A DNA stretch of 64,000 bases from JAJPKK01 sp963824905 (GCA_963824905.1 CAWGRH010000008.1:377454-441453), one strand, 5' to 3'. Shown: positions 52,317-61,964, counted from the first letter of the stretch. A program made the numbers and translations. The notes: generated by a model from the letters alone, not told the origin.

Positions 52317-53288
52317 ATGTCGGCGCGCCACGCTGCAGGGGTCATGGTTGCAGCTTTGGCTCTGGCTTCGCTCGCGCCTGCCGCTCCGGCGGCGGCACTC
52401 GACACCCTGAAGGCCGCGGTGGCACAGCGCGGCCTGTGGGATACGGCCGTCACCGAGCTCGGCCAGCGATCCGGCATCCTGGCCAAGCGCGGCATCGCGG
52501 TCGAAATCCTCTACACGCAGGGCGGGCCCGAGGCCCATCAGGCGGTGATTTCCGGCAGCATGGATATCGCCTGCGGCGGCGGCATCGAGTCCGCGGTCGG
52601 CGCCTATGCCAAGGGCGCGCCGGTGCGGATCATCGGCAGCGAGATGATCGGCTCGCCGGACACCTATTGGTTCGTGAAGGCGGATTCGCCGATCAAGTCG
52701 CTGCGCGATGCCGCCGGCAAGACCATCAGCTATTCGCAGAACGGCTCGTCGAGCCATGCCGCGCTGCTCTCCCTGATCGACCAGTACAAAGTCGACGCGC
52801 GGCCGGTCTCCACCGGAGGCCATCCGGCGACGCTGACGATGACCATGACCGGCCAGATCGACATCGGCCGCGGCGCGGCGCCGTTCGGACTGGAGCTCGT
52901 CGACGAGGGCAAGATCAGGGTCATCGCCCGCGGCAGCGAGATCAAGGCGCGCTCCGACCAGACCGTGCGGGTCTGTCTCGCCAATGCCGGCGTGTTGGCG
53001 AAGCGCGGCGATGCGGTCGCGCGCTTCATGCAGGGCTACCGCGACACGATCGACTGGATGTATTCCGATCCGGCAGCGCTGCTCGCCTACGAAGACTTCT
53101 CCCACGTGCGGCACGAGCTCATGGAAAAGGCTCGCGACCAGTATTTTCCGAAACGGACGCTGTGGCCGGACGAAGTCCGAGGGCTCGATCTCGTGCTTGC
53201 CGACAGCCTTAAGAACAAGTTCATCACGAAGCCGCTCACCACCGGCGAGGTTGCGGAAATGATCCGAATTCCGGTGCCGGTGAAATGA
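52317..53288 (+). CDS. NitT/TauT-type ABC transporter substrate-binding protein, copy 1
   Basis: A 323-residue periplasmic binding protein with a signal peptide (about 1-28). The mature sequence starts with AQRGLWDTAVTELGQRSGIL, then ILYTQGGPEAHQAVISGSMD, GSEMIGSPDTYWFV, SQNGSSSHAALL and VSTGGHPATLTMTMTGQIDIG, a layout of NitT/TauT/SsuA-like proteins. The ligand is unknown. A strong GAGGGAGGA lies upstream. The next gene is a close paralogue, and no permease or ATPase is in the neighbourhood. Confidence 0.88.
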   Translation: MSARHAAGVMVAALALASLAPAAPAAALDTLKAAVAQRGLWDTAVTELGQRSGILAKRGIAVEILYTQGGPEAHQAVISGSMDIACGGGIESAVGAYAKGAPVRIIGSEMIGSPDTYWFVKADSPIKSLRDAAGKTISYSQNGSSSHAALLSLIDQYKVDARPVSTGGHPATLTMTMTGQIDIGRGAAPFGLELVDEGKIRVIARGSEIKARSDQTVRVCLANAGVLAKRGDAVARFMQGYRDTIDWMYSDPAALLAYEDFSHVRHELMEKARDQYFPKRTLWPDEVRGLDLVLADSLKNKFITKPLTTGEVAEMIRIPVPVK

Positions 53289-53374
53289 TGCGCGGGCTCC
53301 GATCGACTCCGGAACGAACGAACCCGCTGCCCCGGCTCTCGCGGATGTCCATCCATCGTCTCAAGGGGGTGCTC

Positions 53375-54325
53375 ATGCGCAAGCTCGTCCTTCTCGCTAT
53401 CGCGGGGGTCGTCGCAGCCGGCGGTCCGGCGGTCGCTCAGGACAAAGTCCGGGTGTCGGTGCCGCAGCGAGGGCTGTGGGACACCGGTGTCTCCGAGCTC
53501 GGCCGTCGGGCCGGCATCTTCCGGAAGCATGGCCTCGACCTCGACATTCTCTTCACCTCTGGCGGGGCCGAATCCCAACAAGCGGTGATCGGCGGCAGCA
53601 TGGACATCGCCGTCGGCGTCGGCGTGTCGGGGGCGATCGGCGCCTTCGCCAAGGGCGCGCCGTTGCGTCTGATCGGGAGCGAGATGATCGGGTCTCCCGA
53701 TCTCTATTGGTACGTGGTGCCGGCCTCGCCGATCCGCGTGATCGCCGACATCACCGGCAAGTCGATGGGCTTCTCGGTCACCGGCTCTTCGAGCCATGCG
53801 GGGCTCCTCGAGTTCGCCCGCCAGAACAAGCTCCACGTCAAGCCGGTGTCGACCGGCGGCATGCCGGCGACGCTGACGCAGGTGATGACAGGCCAGATCG
53901 ACGTTGGCTGGGCGGCAGTGCCATTCGGCATCGATGCGCTCGAGGGCGGGCGGATCAGGCTCGTCGCGCGCGGTTACGATGTCGAGGCCCTCAAAGGCCG
54001 GACTACTCGCGTCAACGTCTCCGGTCTCGACATGCTGACGAAGCGCCGCGACGCGCTCGATCGCTACATGCGCGCCTATCGCGAGACGATCGACTGGATG
54101 TACTCCGACGACTCCGCGGTGTTGCGGCACTATGCCGAATATTCCGGCTTCCCCGAGCCGGTGGTGAAGCGCGTGCGCGAATTCATCCCCAAGGAGACCA
54201 TGATGCCCGACCGGGTCATGGGCATGGACGAGATCGTCTCCGACGCGATCAAGCAGCGCTTTCTCGCCCAGGCGCTGACGCCGGAGCAGATCGCCGAGTT
54301 CGTGCGAATCCCCGCGAGACCGTGA
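53375..54325 (+). CDS. NitT/TauT-type ABC transporter substrate-binding protein, copy 2
   Basis: A 316-residue paralogue of the preceding protein, sharing PQRGLWDTGVSELGRRAGI, ILFTSGGAESQQAVIGGSMD, GSEMIGSPDLYWYV, TGSSSHAGLLEF, PVSTGGMPATLTQVMTGQID and DTIDWMYSD/ETIDWMYSD. A signal peptide (1-19, ending AVAQ) is present. The two genes are 86 bases apart and clearly arose by tandem duplication. Differences in the ligand-facing loops (GAAPFG vs AAVPFG) suggest different or adjusted specificity. The frame opens upstream at 53285; the ATG at 53375 with AAGGGGG fits the signal peptide. Confidence 0.88.
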   Translation: MRKLVLLAIAGVVAAGGPAVAQDKVRVSVPQRGLWDTGVSELGRRAGIFRKHGLDLDILFTSGGAESQQAVIGGSMDIAVGVGVSGAIGAFAKGAPLRLIGSEMIGSPDLYWYVVPASPIRVIADITGKSMGFSVTGSSSHAGLLEFARQNKLHVKPVSTGGMPATLTQVMTGQIDVGWAAVPFGIDALEGGRIRLVARGYDVEALKGRTTRVNVSGLDMLTKRRDALDRYMRAYRETIDWMYSDDSAVLRHYAEYSGFPEPVVKRVREFIPKETMMPDRVMGMDEIVSDAIKQRFLAQALTPEQIAEFVRIPARP

Positions 54326-54406
54326 CGCGAACCACGTGATGCGAACCACAGTTCCCTTGCAGCTTCCGCCACGATAGGCTTCCCCCGCAGAGGAGAGAAT
54401 TCCAGG

Positions 54407-55414
54407 ATGCGACGGCGAGAGTTCATCGCGGGCATGAAACTTCCCCACCGAAGACAATTTCTACATCTGGCCGCAGGCATCACCGCGCTGCCGGCCCTCG
54501 TGCGATCGGCGAGGGCACAAGCCTATCCGGCGCGACCCGTGCGTATCATCGTGCCCTTCGCGCCGGCCGGCACGACGGATATTGTCGCGCGTCTCATCGC
54601 TCAATGGCTATCGGAGCGACTTGGCCAGCAGTTCGTCATCGAAAACCGGCCCGGCGGCGCCGGCAACCCGGGTATTGAAGCGGTCGTCCATGCATCGCCC
54701 GACGGGTATACGCTTCTCTCGGTCAATGTAACGGCCGCGATAAACGCCACGCTCTTCGACAAGCTCGGTTACAATTTCATTCGCGACATCGCTCCCATCG
54801 CGAATATCATTCGCGTCGCGAACGTCATGGTCGTGCATCCCTCGTTCCCGGCGAAGACCGTTCCGGAGTTCATTGCCTACGCCAAAGCCAACCCCGGCAA
54901 GATCAGCTTGGCGTCGGCCGGCATCGGCTCCTCGAATCATCTGGCTGGGGAGTTGTTCAAGGTGATGTCCGGCATCAGCTTGAATCACGTGCCTTACCGC
55001 GGCGGCGGTCCTGCCATCGCCGACCTGCTCGGCGGCCAGGTCGACGTGACCTTCGCGGTCCTCCCCACAGCGATTGGGTACATCAAAGCCGGCACGCTGC
55101 GGGCGCTGGCGGTCACGAGCACGACGCGCCAGGACGTTCTGCCGGACATCCCTCCTGTGGCGGAGTTCCTGACGGGTTACGATGCGACGGATTGGTATGG
55201 ACTCTTTGCGCCCAAGAATACGCCGGACGAGATCATCGGCAGGCTCAACAATGAAATCAATGCGGCGCTGTCCGATCCGAAAATGAAGGGGCGACTAACC
55301 GATCTCGGCGGTACGGCCGCCCCCGGCTCCCCTTCCGATTTGCAAAGACTCGTCGCTGACGACACCGAAAAATGGTCGAAGGTCATTCGAGCAGCCGGAA
55401 TCAAGGTGGACTGA
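54407..55414 (+). CDS. TctC/Bug-family substrate-binding protein with Tat-type signal
   Basis: A 335-residue periplasmic binding protein. Landmarks are RPVRIIVPFAPAGTTDIVAR, ENRPGGAGNPGIEAV, the PDGYTLLSVN turn, NPGKISLASAGIGSSNHL, VPYRGGGPAIADLLGGQVDVTF and WYGLFAPKNTP. The N-terminus is odd: it has two twin-arginine motifs, MRRREFIAG and then PHRRQFLHLA, each a common start of exported proteins in this group. The likelier functional start may be ATG 54434, although AGGAGAG favours 54407. The ligand is probably a carboxylate. It is unlike the first TctC gene at 34979 in detail. Confidence 0.88.
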   Translation: MRRREFIAGMKLPHRRQFLHLAAGITALPALVRSARAQAYPARPVRIIVPFAPAGTTDIVARLIAQWLSERLGQQFVIENRPGGAGNPGIEAVVHASPDGYTLLSVNVTAAINATLFDKLGYNFIRDIAPIANIIRVANVMVVHPSFPAKTVPEFIAYAKANPGKISLASAGIGSSNHLAGELFKVMSGISLNHVPYRGGGPAIADLLGGQVDVTFAVLPTAIGYIKAGTLRALAVTSTTRQDVLPDIPPVAEFLTGYDATDWYGLFAPKNTPDEIIGRLNNEINAALSDPKMKGRLTDLGGTAAPGSPSDLQRLVADDTEKWSKVIRAAGIKVD

Positions 55415-55460
55415 TCCAGCCTGCGATACCGTAAACCTCTCAACCATCCAGGTCGTCGTC

Positions 55461-56180
55461 ATGCCCCCGTTTGCAGCAGGCGAAGTCAAGGCGTTGTTCT
55501 TCGATGTGTTCGGCACGCTGATCGATTGGCGCGGCGGCGTCGCGCGCGACGCGCAGGCTGTGCTCGAGCCGCTCGGGCACACGCTCGACTGGCTCGCCTT
55601 CGCCGATGCCTGGCGCGCCGAGTATCAGCCCGGCATGGAAGAGGTGCGCGCCGGACGTATCCCGTTCTGCAAGCTCGACGTGCTGCACCGGCGCAATCTC
55701 GAACGCATCCTGCCGCGGTTCGGCCTCGCCGACCTGCCGGAAAAGACGCGCGTTCGGCTCAACCTCGCGTGGCACCGGCTCGATGCGTGGCCGGACGTGC
55801 CGCGGGGACTGCACCTGCTCAAGCGCCGTTGCCTGCTCGCCCCGGTGTCGAACGGCAACATCTCGATGATGGTCGACCTCGCCCGCCGTAACAACCTGCC
55901 GTGGGACGCGATCCTCGGTTCCGAGATCGCCGGCGACTACAAGCCGAAGCCGCGCGTCTATCTCGCCGCCGCGGAAGCCTTCGATCTTGCGCCGTCCGCC
56001 TGCATGATGGTCGCGGCGCACACCAAAGACCTTCTCCGTGCAGCCGAATGCGGCCTGCGCACTGCCCACGTGGCGCGGCCCAACGAGGCGGGTCCGGGTC
56101 GCGGCGAAGCCGCGCCGGGCCAGCCGATGGACCTCGCGGTCGCCTCGCTTCCGGAGCTGGCGGACCTTCTCGACGGATAG
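55461..56180 (+). CDS. Haloacid dehalogenase type II-like hydrolase
   Basis: A 239-residue HAD-superfamily protein. The nucleophile Asp15 lies in FFDVFGTLIDWRGG, motif II is in LAPVSNGNISMM (Ser then Asn), the Lys is in GDYKPKPRVYLAAAE and the acidic motif IV region reads MMVAAHTKDLLRAAECG. The cap is the short helical type I. The order fits L-2-haloacid dehalogenases, which displace halide from 2-haloalkanoates. However, motif IV has Ala-His where most have Asp, so the activity could be a phosphatase or other variant. It starts 47 bases after the TctC gene. Confidence 0.85.
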   Translation: MPPFAAGEVKALFFDVFGTLIDWRGGVARDAQAVLEPLGHTLDWLAFADAWRAEYQPGMEEVRAGRIPFCKLDVLHRRNLERILPRFGLADLPEKTRVRLNLAWHRLDAWPDVPRGLHLLKRRCLLAPVSNGNISMMVDLARRNNLPWDAILGSEIAGDYKPKPRVYLAAAEAFDLAPSACMMVAAHTKDLLRAAECGLRTAHVARPNEAGPGRGEAAPGQPMDLAVASLPELADLLDG

Positions 56181-56210
56181 GCGCCGAGCCGGGCCGCCGG
56201 TCGCGGAGCG

Positions 56211-56288
56211 CGTAGGATGGGTTGAGCGTAGCGAAACCCATCGGGGCCGTGAAATGATGGGTTTCGCAAGGGCTCAACCCATCCTACG
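56211..56288. repeat. Palindromic intergenic repeat, family D
   Basis: CGTAGGATGGGTTGAGCG ... GAAACCCATC and its inverse GATGGGTTTC ... GGCTCAACCCATCCTACG. The two arms form a long stem around GGGGCCGTGAAAT. Confidence 0.9.
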
Positions 56289-56393
56289 AGACCGATAGGT
56301 TTCATAAATCGGTCACCTAGTCGGATTCACGCAAGATGCGGTAGGAAGAGACGGGCGGTGCATTGCCGCACAGGTGACGAACGGACGCAAAGG

Positions 56394-57377
<984 letters not shown>

Positions 57378-57448
57378 CCGCGGGCCGCGCCCCTCTTGGC
57401 CGAACCGCGCTGCGCCACCATGTTTCAACGAGGGGAAGCGAGGCGCTC

Positions 57449-57817
57449 ATGATGCGATTTTTGCTGGTTTCCGTCGCGGTGTCTGCCGCTGCGATGTCCG
57501 CCCTGTCGGCAGTGACGCCGGTGCAGGCGCAATCGCCCAATCCGGTGCTGCTCGCGCCGCCCGCCGCACTGCCGGGACTTGCGCCGCCGGCGCCCTCTAT
57601 CCCGGGGCAGCATTCGGGAATCCCGCTCGCCCCGTCCGGACGGGTCGGCGGCCCGCGGTACGTCCAGGTGCCGGGCAGCGCGAAGACCGTGATGATTCCG
57701 GGCGGGACCAGGTTCAAGACGTTCCACGACCGCGTGTCGGCCTGCAGCCACTACGGTGCGGCGAGCGGACTGCGCGGCGGCAGGCTCAACACGTTCACCG
57801 CAACCTGCGCCAACTGA
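57449..57817 (+). CDS. Small secreted Pro-rich protein of unknown function
   Basis: A 122-residue protein with a signal peptide (about 1-26, ending VQAQ), a Pro/Leu/Ala-rich spacer (27-62), and a compact C-terminal part containing VPGSAKTVMIPGGTRF, RVSACSHYGAASGLRGG and a final CAN, so one disulfide is possible. Similar small exported proteins are common in Bradyrhizobium-like genomes without known role. An ATG pair at 57449/57452 follows GGGGAAGCGAGG. It is the last plus-strand gene before the convergent DUF1614 gene. Confidence 0.7.
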   Translation: MMRFLLVSVAVSAAAMSALSAVTPVQAQSPNPVLLAPPAALPGLAPPAPSIPGQHSGIPLAPSGRVGGPRYVQVPGSAKTVMIPGGTRFKTFHDRVSACSHYGAASGLRGGRLNTFTATCAN

Positions 57818-57855
57818 CTTGGTGCTGCGTCTGCCGGAGGCCGATCCGCCGGTGC

Positions 57856-58551
57856 TCAAGCCCGGCGGGAAAAGCTCGCCAGCAGTACCGCCATGATGCC
57901 GGTGAGGAAGATGCCGTCGAAGGTCCCGGCGCCGCCGATCGAGGCGACCGGCGCGCCGAGCCCGCGGACCGCGTCGAGGTTGAGGAGGTCGGCCCCGATC
58001 AGCGTGCCGAGGCTGCCGGCGACATAGGCGAGCGCCGCGGCGTGCTCACGGGCGATCAGCAGCGCCACGAGCGCGGTGACGACCGGCGGCACGAACACCG
58101 GCACCGCGATGCCGACGCCCTCGACCGGATAGGCCAGCATGTGGATGACCGCGGCGACGATCGCGGTCGCGATGACGCCGCTGATCCACATCTCGTTCTT
58201 GAACAGGAGATAGAGCGACAGCAGCCCCGGAATCACCGCGCCGCCAACATTGACCGCGATCACCGTGCCCGGCCATTCGACCACCTGCGGCACCACGTAC
58301 TGCATGCCGAAGAAGTTGACGGTGACGCCGGACTGCACCTCGCGCTCCGGCAGTTGCGCGATCGGAATGTTGATGTAGCTGCCGAACAGCGAGCCCAGCA
58401 GCAGAAGCATCGCCGCGCGCGAGCTGATGCCGATGCGCATATAGGCATAGCGCAGGATGCCGATCTGGATGAGCGCGAGGACGACGAGAAACGCCCCCAC
58501 CAGGAAGGCGAAGAACGGAGCCGAAAGCGGCAGATAGTGCATCTGACCCAT
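57856..58551 (-). CDS. DUF1614 family membrane protein
   Basis: A 231-residue polytopic inner-membrane protein of the DUF1614 family. After a first helix come GILRYAYMRIGISSRAAM, LFGSYINIPIAQL, VNVGGAVIPGLLSLYLL, GVGIAVPVFVPPVVTALVALL, and IGADLLNLDAVRGLGAPVASIGGAGTFDGIFLTG. The final GGAGTFDGIF motif is the most conserved part of the family. The function is unknown. Seven or so helices are visible. The DNA upstream (58552-58753) has no gene apart from a possible start region for the short plus-strand peptide. Confidence 0.88.
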   Translation of the reverse strand: MGQMHYLPLSAPFFAFLVGAFLVVLALIQIGILRYAYMRIGISSRAAMLLLLGSLFGSYINIPIAQLPEREVQSGVTVNFFGMQYVVPQVVEWPGTVIAVNVGGAVIPGLLSLYLLFKNEMWISGVIATAIVAAVIHMLAYPVEGVGIAVPVFVPPVVTALVALLIAREHAAALAYVAGSLGTLIGADLLNLDAVRGLGAPVASIGGAGTFDGIFLTGIMAVLLASFSRRA

Positions 58552-58753
58552 GCGATTTGCCTAATCGCCCCGGCGCGACGCGCGGGATGGCACGCCGTTT
58601 GCGCGACATATGTGCACCAAATGCCGCGGCTGTCATCGTTCGCCTCGGCGCAGCTCCCTCGATTGGTTTTTGCAAGTCTGTGAACCAGGCCACGCTCGTG
58701 TCGCCCGATTTGGCGTTAGAGCGGCTGGGTAGATTCACAAGAGGGAGTCGACC

Positions 58754-58849
58754 ATGGCCTCCAAGCAATACCTCTGGCTGGATTGCTACGAGTGGTCCGT
58801 GACGCTCGCCGGTTCAACGCTGATGGGCTTGGCGATGTGGTTGTCGTAG
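58754..58849 (+). CDS. Possible 31-residue peptide
   Basis: Reads MASKQYLWLDCYEWSVTLAG followed by STLMGLAMWLS. An amphipathic, Trp-rich start and a short hydrophobic end. GAGGGAG lies at good spacing, but length is too short to be sure. It is close to the edge of the inserted element; it may belong to either side. Confidence 0.4.
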   Translation: MASKQYLWLDCYEWSVTLAGSTLMGLAMWLS

Positions 58850-59045
58850 CACACCGAAGCGCGAGCCTCCCGTTAGGGGCTGCTTGCTTTCGGGAGGAAT
58901 GGTCCCAAAATATTCATTCCATGGACGTCCACACGCGTCCACTAAGTGATTGTGACTCAAGCGGTTCTGCCTCTCCCCGTCTTTACAAGTTCGCCTGCGT
59001 CCACCACCATCCGAGCGTCGGCCATGGTTCGGATTGGGAGTTGAA

Positions 59046-60290
59046 ATGGGACGGGAAAGAAATCGGCTCACTGCTCTCGACGTCCGCCAGATGACCGAGC
59101 CCGGCCTTCATCCCGACGGCGACGGATTGTACCTCCAAATCGGCCCCACCGGCACCAAGTCGTGGATTCTGAAGTTTCAACTCAACGGACGCCCGCGGGC
59201 GATGGGCCTAGGTTCTCTGCACGTCACGAGTCTGAGCCAGGCCCGAAATGCACGCGACGACGCTCACCGCCTCTTGCGCGATCATATCGATCCGATCGAG
59301 GCCCGGAAGATTGAGCGTCAACAGAAGCGGCTCGCCGCCACGAACGCGATGACGTTCAAGGAGGCGGCGACCTTATGCATCGCCGCGCGTGAGAAGGGCT
59401 GGCGCAATCCCCGTCACATTCAACAGTGGCCGGAGACGTTGGCCGCCTTCGTTTACCCGACGATCGGCAACCTGTCCGTCGAAGCGATCGACACAACGCT
59501 CGTGCTGAAGGCGCTGGAACCGATCTGGACAACGAAGCCTGAGACGGCGAGCCGCGTGCGAGGTCGCATCGAGGTCATTCTCGATTGGGCTAAGGCGCGA
59601 GGTTACCGACAAGGCGAGAACCCCGCGCGCTGGCGCGGCCATCTCGACATGATCCTTCCGAAGAAATCGAAGGTCCGCGCCGTCGAGCACCATCCCGCGT
59701 TGCCTTATGCCCAGATCGGCGCCTTCATGGTCGAGCTACGGCGAATAGATACCGTGGGAGCCCGCGCCCTCGAATTCGCAATCTTGACGGCAGCCCGAAG
59801 CGGCGAGGTCCTCGGCGCGACATGGAATGAGATCGACCTGGCCAATAAGCTTTGGGTCATTCCTGGCAAGCGAATGAAGAGTGGGCGAGAACATCGCGCG
59901 CCACTCAGCGACGCCGCTGTCGCCGTGCTGCGTCAAATGGAGATGATCCGGGCCGGCGACGAAGTGTTCCCCGGCAGAACTCGTGAGCAGCTACCTAGGC
60001 GGGCCCTTCTGCTGGCGCTTTATCAAGCCGGACGCCGGGATTGTACTGTCCATGGATTCCGCAGCAGCTTTCGAGACTGGGCGGCTGAGCGGACGAACTT
60101 TCCGAGCGAGCTCGCCGAGATGGCGTTGGCTCACATCGTCGGCAGCAAGGTCGAAGCCTCCTATCGCCGCAGCGACCTGTTCGAGAAGCGGCGCCGGCTG
60201 ATGGATGACTGGGCAATGTTCTGCGCGACGCTGCCGGCAGCGGTCGAGGACAACGTCTTCCAATTGAGGGGATCACTAATTCCGGCATGA
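59046..60290 (+). CDS. P4-type tyrosine recombinase integrase (DUF4102 N-terminus)
   Basis: A 414-residue site-specific recombinase that inserts and excises the element. The N-terminal DUF4102 part has GLHPDGDGLYLQIGPTGTKS and the arm-binding region. A core-binding domain follows (AATLCIAAREKGWRNP...). The catalytic domain carries Arg in TAARSGEVLGATWNE, Lys in RMKSGREHR, HGFRSSFRDWA, the second His in MALAHIVGSK and the nucleophile Tyr in ASYRRSDLF. All six catalytic positions are present. The start ATG has GGGAG upstream. P4-type integrases usually target tRNA or tmRNA genes, but none was found just left of it. Confidence 0.93.
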   Translation: MGRERNRLTALDVRQMTEPGLHPDGDGLYLQIGPTGTKSWILKFQLNGRPRAMGLGSLHVTSLSQARNARDDAHRLLRDHIDPIEARKIERQQKRLAATNAMTFKEAATLCIAAREKGWRNPRHIQQWPETLAAFVYPTIGNLSVEAIDTTLVLKALEPIWTTKPETASRVRGRIEVILDWAKARGYRQGENPARWRGHLDMILPKKSKVRAVEHHPALPYAQIGAFMVELRRIDTVGARALEFAILTAARSGEVLGATWNEIDLANKLWVIPGKRMKSGREHRAPLSDAAVAVLRQMEMIRAGDEVFPGRTREQLPRRALLLALYQAGRRDCTVHGFRSSFRDWAAERTNFPSELAEMALAHIVGSKVEASYRRSDLFEKRRRLMDDWAMFCATLPAAVEDNVFQLRGSLIPA

Positions 60291-60368
60291 GCCGGGATAA
60301 GCGGCCGCGCCGGTAGCTCTCCAAAGCACCAGCGCGGCCTGACCACAACGAAGAGGCGAGTCTTCATC

Positions 60369-60497
60369 ATGGCTGCGAGAAACCTAACACCCGAATTGCG
60401 TCCTGCCGAGCGTGACGCCGGCGGATTACTCACACTGATCGTTGTCGGCCTCATGCTGGCGAACGTGTTCCTGCTGGCAGCGCTCGCCAGCTCCTGA
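60369..60497 (+). CDS. Possible 42-residue single-span membrane peptide
   Basis: MAARNLTPELRPAERDAGG followed by a 22-residue hydrophobic helix (LLTLIVVGLMLANVFLLAAL). Located between the integrase and the next element gene, on the same strand. A GAGGCGAG is upstream. No homologue is known to me, but codon use and the clear helix make it plausible. Confidence 0.5.
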   Translation: MAARNLTPELRPAERDAGGLLTLIVVGLMLANVFLLAALASS

Positions 60498-60586
60498 CGG
60501 TTCTTCACCGGACTGAACTGCGCGACGTGCGCCGCTGCCTGCCGGCGGCGCATATCGGGCGATTCTGCCCGCTTCAGGAGAACACA

Positions 60587-61228
60587 ATGAAAACCTCACC
60601 TATCGTTCCGGCCCCTGGCGAGGGCGCCCCCAAGGCTTCGCGACGCGCCGTTCTGATGGGCTTTGCCGCGGCGGCCACTCCGGTGGGTCCGGCCCTCGCA
60701 AGCGCGCTCAGCGGGGCTCCCATGGGGCCCGACGCCGACACCGAGCTTCTATCGCTCAAACCGGAAGTGGACGACGTCCTCGGCGAGTGGATTCGCCAGA
60801 CGACAAAGGACTGCTTCAACCGCGGGGAATTCGAGAGGAAGCATCTCGCTAAATTTGGCTTTGAGCGGCGGGAGGCCCCTGAGGTCGATCGGGACGATCC
60901 GGAATACGTCGCCTATGATCGCGAGCTCATGCGGCTAATCCACGAACATCACAGCGGAAGGACTGAAGACGAACTCGAGCTGCGCCACTGGGATCGGCTG
61001 CACGAAAAGCTTTCTCCGCTGGCCGAGGAGGTCCTTTCCTACAACGCCAGGACCTTGGACGGCTTGCGGCTCCAAACCAGGGTGCAGATCATCTGCCATA
61101 ACGAAATCTGGAACCCCACAAGCTGGAGTGACGAAGAGTCTGACCATCCGATGTACGGCTTCTTCGCAAGCCTCTGCGGCGTGCTCGGCGTTCCCTTTCC
61201 TCCCGTCCCCGAGAGGTTCCAGGCATGA
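60587..61228 (+). CDS. Unknown element protein with a Tat-like N-terminus
   Basis: A 213-residue protein. Residues 1-45 look like a twin-arginine signal (KASRRAVLMGFAAAATPVG, with Ala-rich core ending ALASA). The rest is helical and acidic, with several His/Glu-rich stretches (LIHEHHSGRTEDELELRHW) and Trp residues (IWNPTSWSDEE). No domain is recognised. CAGGAG lies at good spacing. Its stop overlaps the next gene by four bases. Similar Tat-start proteins occur next to integrases in Hyphomicrobiales islands, but function is open. Confidence 0.65.
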   Translation: MKTSPIVPAPGEGAPKASRRAVLMGFAAAATPVGPALASALSGAPMGPDADTELLSLKPEVDDVLGEWIRQTTKDCFNRGEFERKHLAKFGFERREAPEVDRDDPEYVAYDRELMRLIHEHHSGRTEDELELRHWDRLHEKLSPLAEEVLSYNARTLDGLRLQTRVQIICHNEIWNPTSWSDEESDHPMYGFFASLCGVLGVPFPPVPERFQA

Positions 61229-61617
61229 GCAAGCCCAGCACCGATCCGATCTTCGCAAAGATCGAGGCGCACCGCGCGGCGGTAGCTGCATGGAGCGCCG
61301 CGGGCGATATAAGCGGGAAGATGGGCATCGACGACCCCGGCTATGAGGCCGCTGGCCGGCTTACCTCGAAAGAGTCCGATCGGGAGATGAAGGCGCTGCG
61401 CGCTCTGCTTCGGTGCCGCCCGACGACGTTAGCTGGAGTGATTGCGCTGCTCGATCATCTTGGGCAGCCGCAGTTGCTGTGCGAAAAGTCCGACGGCACG
61501 GTTCTTTCCGGTACCGACTGTTGGTGGAAAGAGAACAAGGATGAGGTCAGGGCCTTCCCGCACATGCTCGCGAACGCGCTGCGCAGCTTGGTGGGCAGCC
61601 CAATAAGCGCTGCCTAA
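61225..61617 (+). CDS. Unknown element protein, 130 residues
   Basis: A helical cytoplasmic protein (MSKPSTDPIFAKIEAHRAA) with a central RLTSKESDREMKALRALLRC and a Trp pair in TDCWWKENKDEV. It overlaps the preceding gene by ATGA, so the two are translationally coupled and may work together. I recognise no family. Charge and length would suit a regulator or small partner, but this is a guess and not assigned. Confidence 0.6.
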   Translation: MSKPSTDPIFAKIEAHRAAVAAWSAAGDISGKMGIDDPGYEAAGRLTSKESDREMKALRALLRCRPTTLAGVIALLDHLGQPQLLCEKSDGTVLSGTDCWWKENKDEVRAFPHMLANALRSLVGSPISAA

Positions 61618-61697
61618 TCGATGGGGCGGTTCGGTGCGATCGGGCCGCCTCGGGGTATACTTGTCGACGGAAGATTCCAAATTGGAGGGGTCGACCG

Positions 61698-61919
61698 ATG
61701 GCGAAAAGCGAACTGCCCGAAAAGAACTTGATCATCGACGAATGGGATCAATGGGCGAAGATCAACATCACCGTTGGGCAGCGGGCCAATGAACACAAGG
61801 CGCGCTCATTCTACCGTTATCTCAGAGACGGGGAGTCGACCCTGCTCGACTTCCCTTTCGCCGGTGACAGGTGGGAGATCGTGAAGATTTGGCTCCGTCA
61901 GTCGGGAAGGATTTCTTGA
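61698..61919 (+). CDS. Unknown element protein, 73 residues
   Basis: A small, acidic-then-basic protein (KSELPEKNLIIDEWDQWAK ... RWEIVKIWLRQSG). It has a strong GGAGGGG upstream and no signal or membrane segment. The aromatic-rich C-terminus suggests a folded domain. No family recognised. It lies about 80 bases after the 130-residue gene. Confidence 0.55.
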   Translation: MAKSELPEKNLIIDEWDQWAKINITVGQRANEHKARSFYRYLRDGESTLLDFPFAGDRWEIVKIWLRQSGRIS

Positions 61920-61964
61920 TTGAGCGACTGATTGGCGCGAGGTGCGGTCAGAGTATCCCGAGAA

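Noticed and set aside
58850..59045. A tRNA or tmRNA as integration site left of the integrase
   Set aside because: No cloverleaf or GGTTCGAATCC-type T-arm was found in this stretch; one possible GGTTCGGATT match lacks partner stems.
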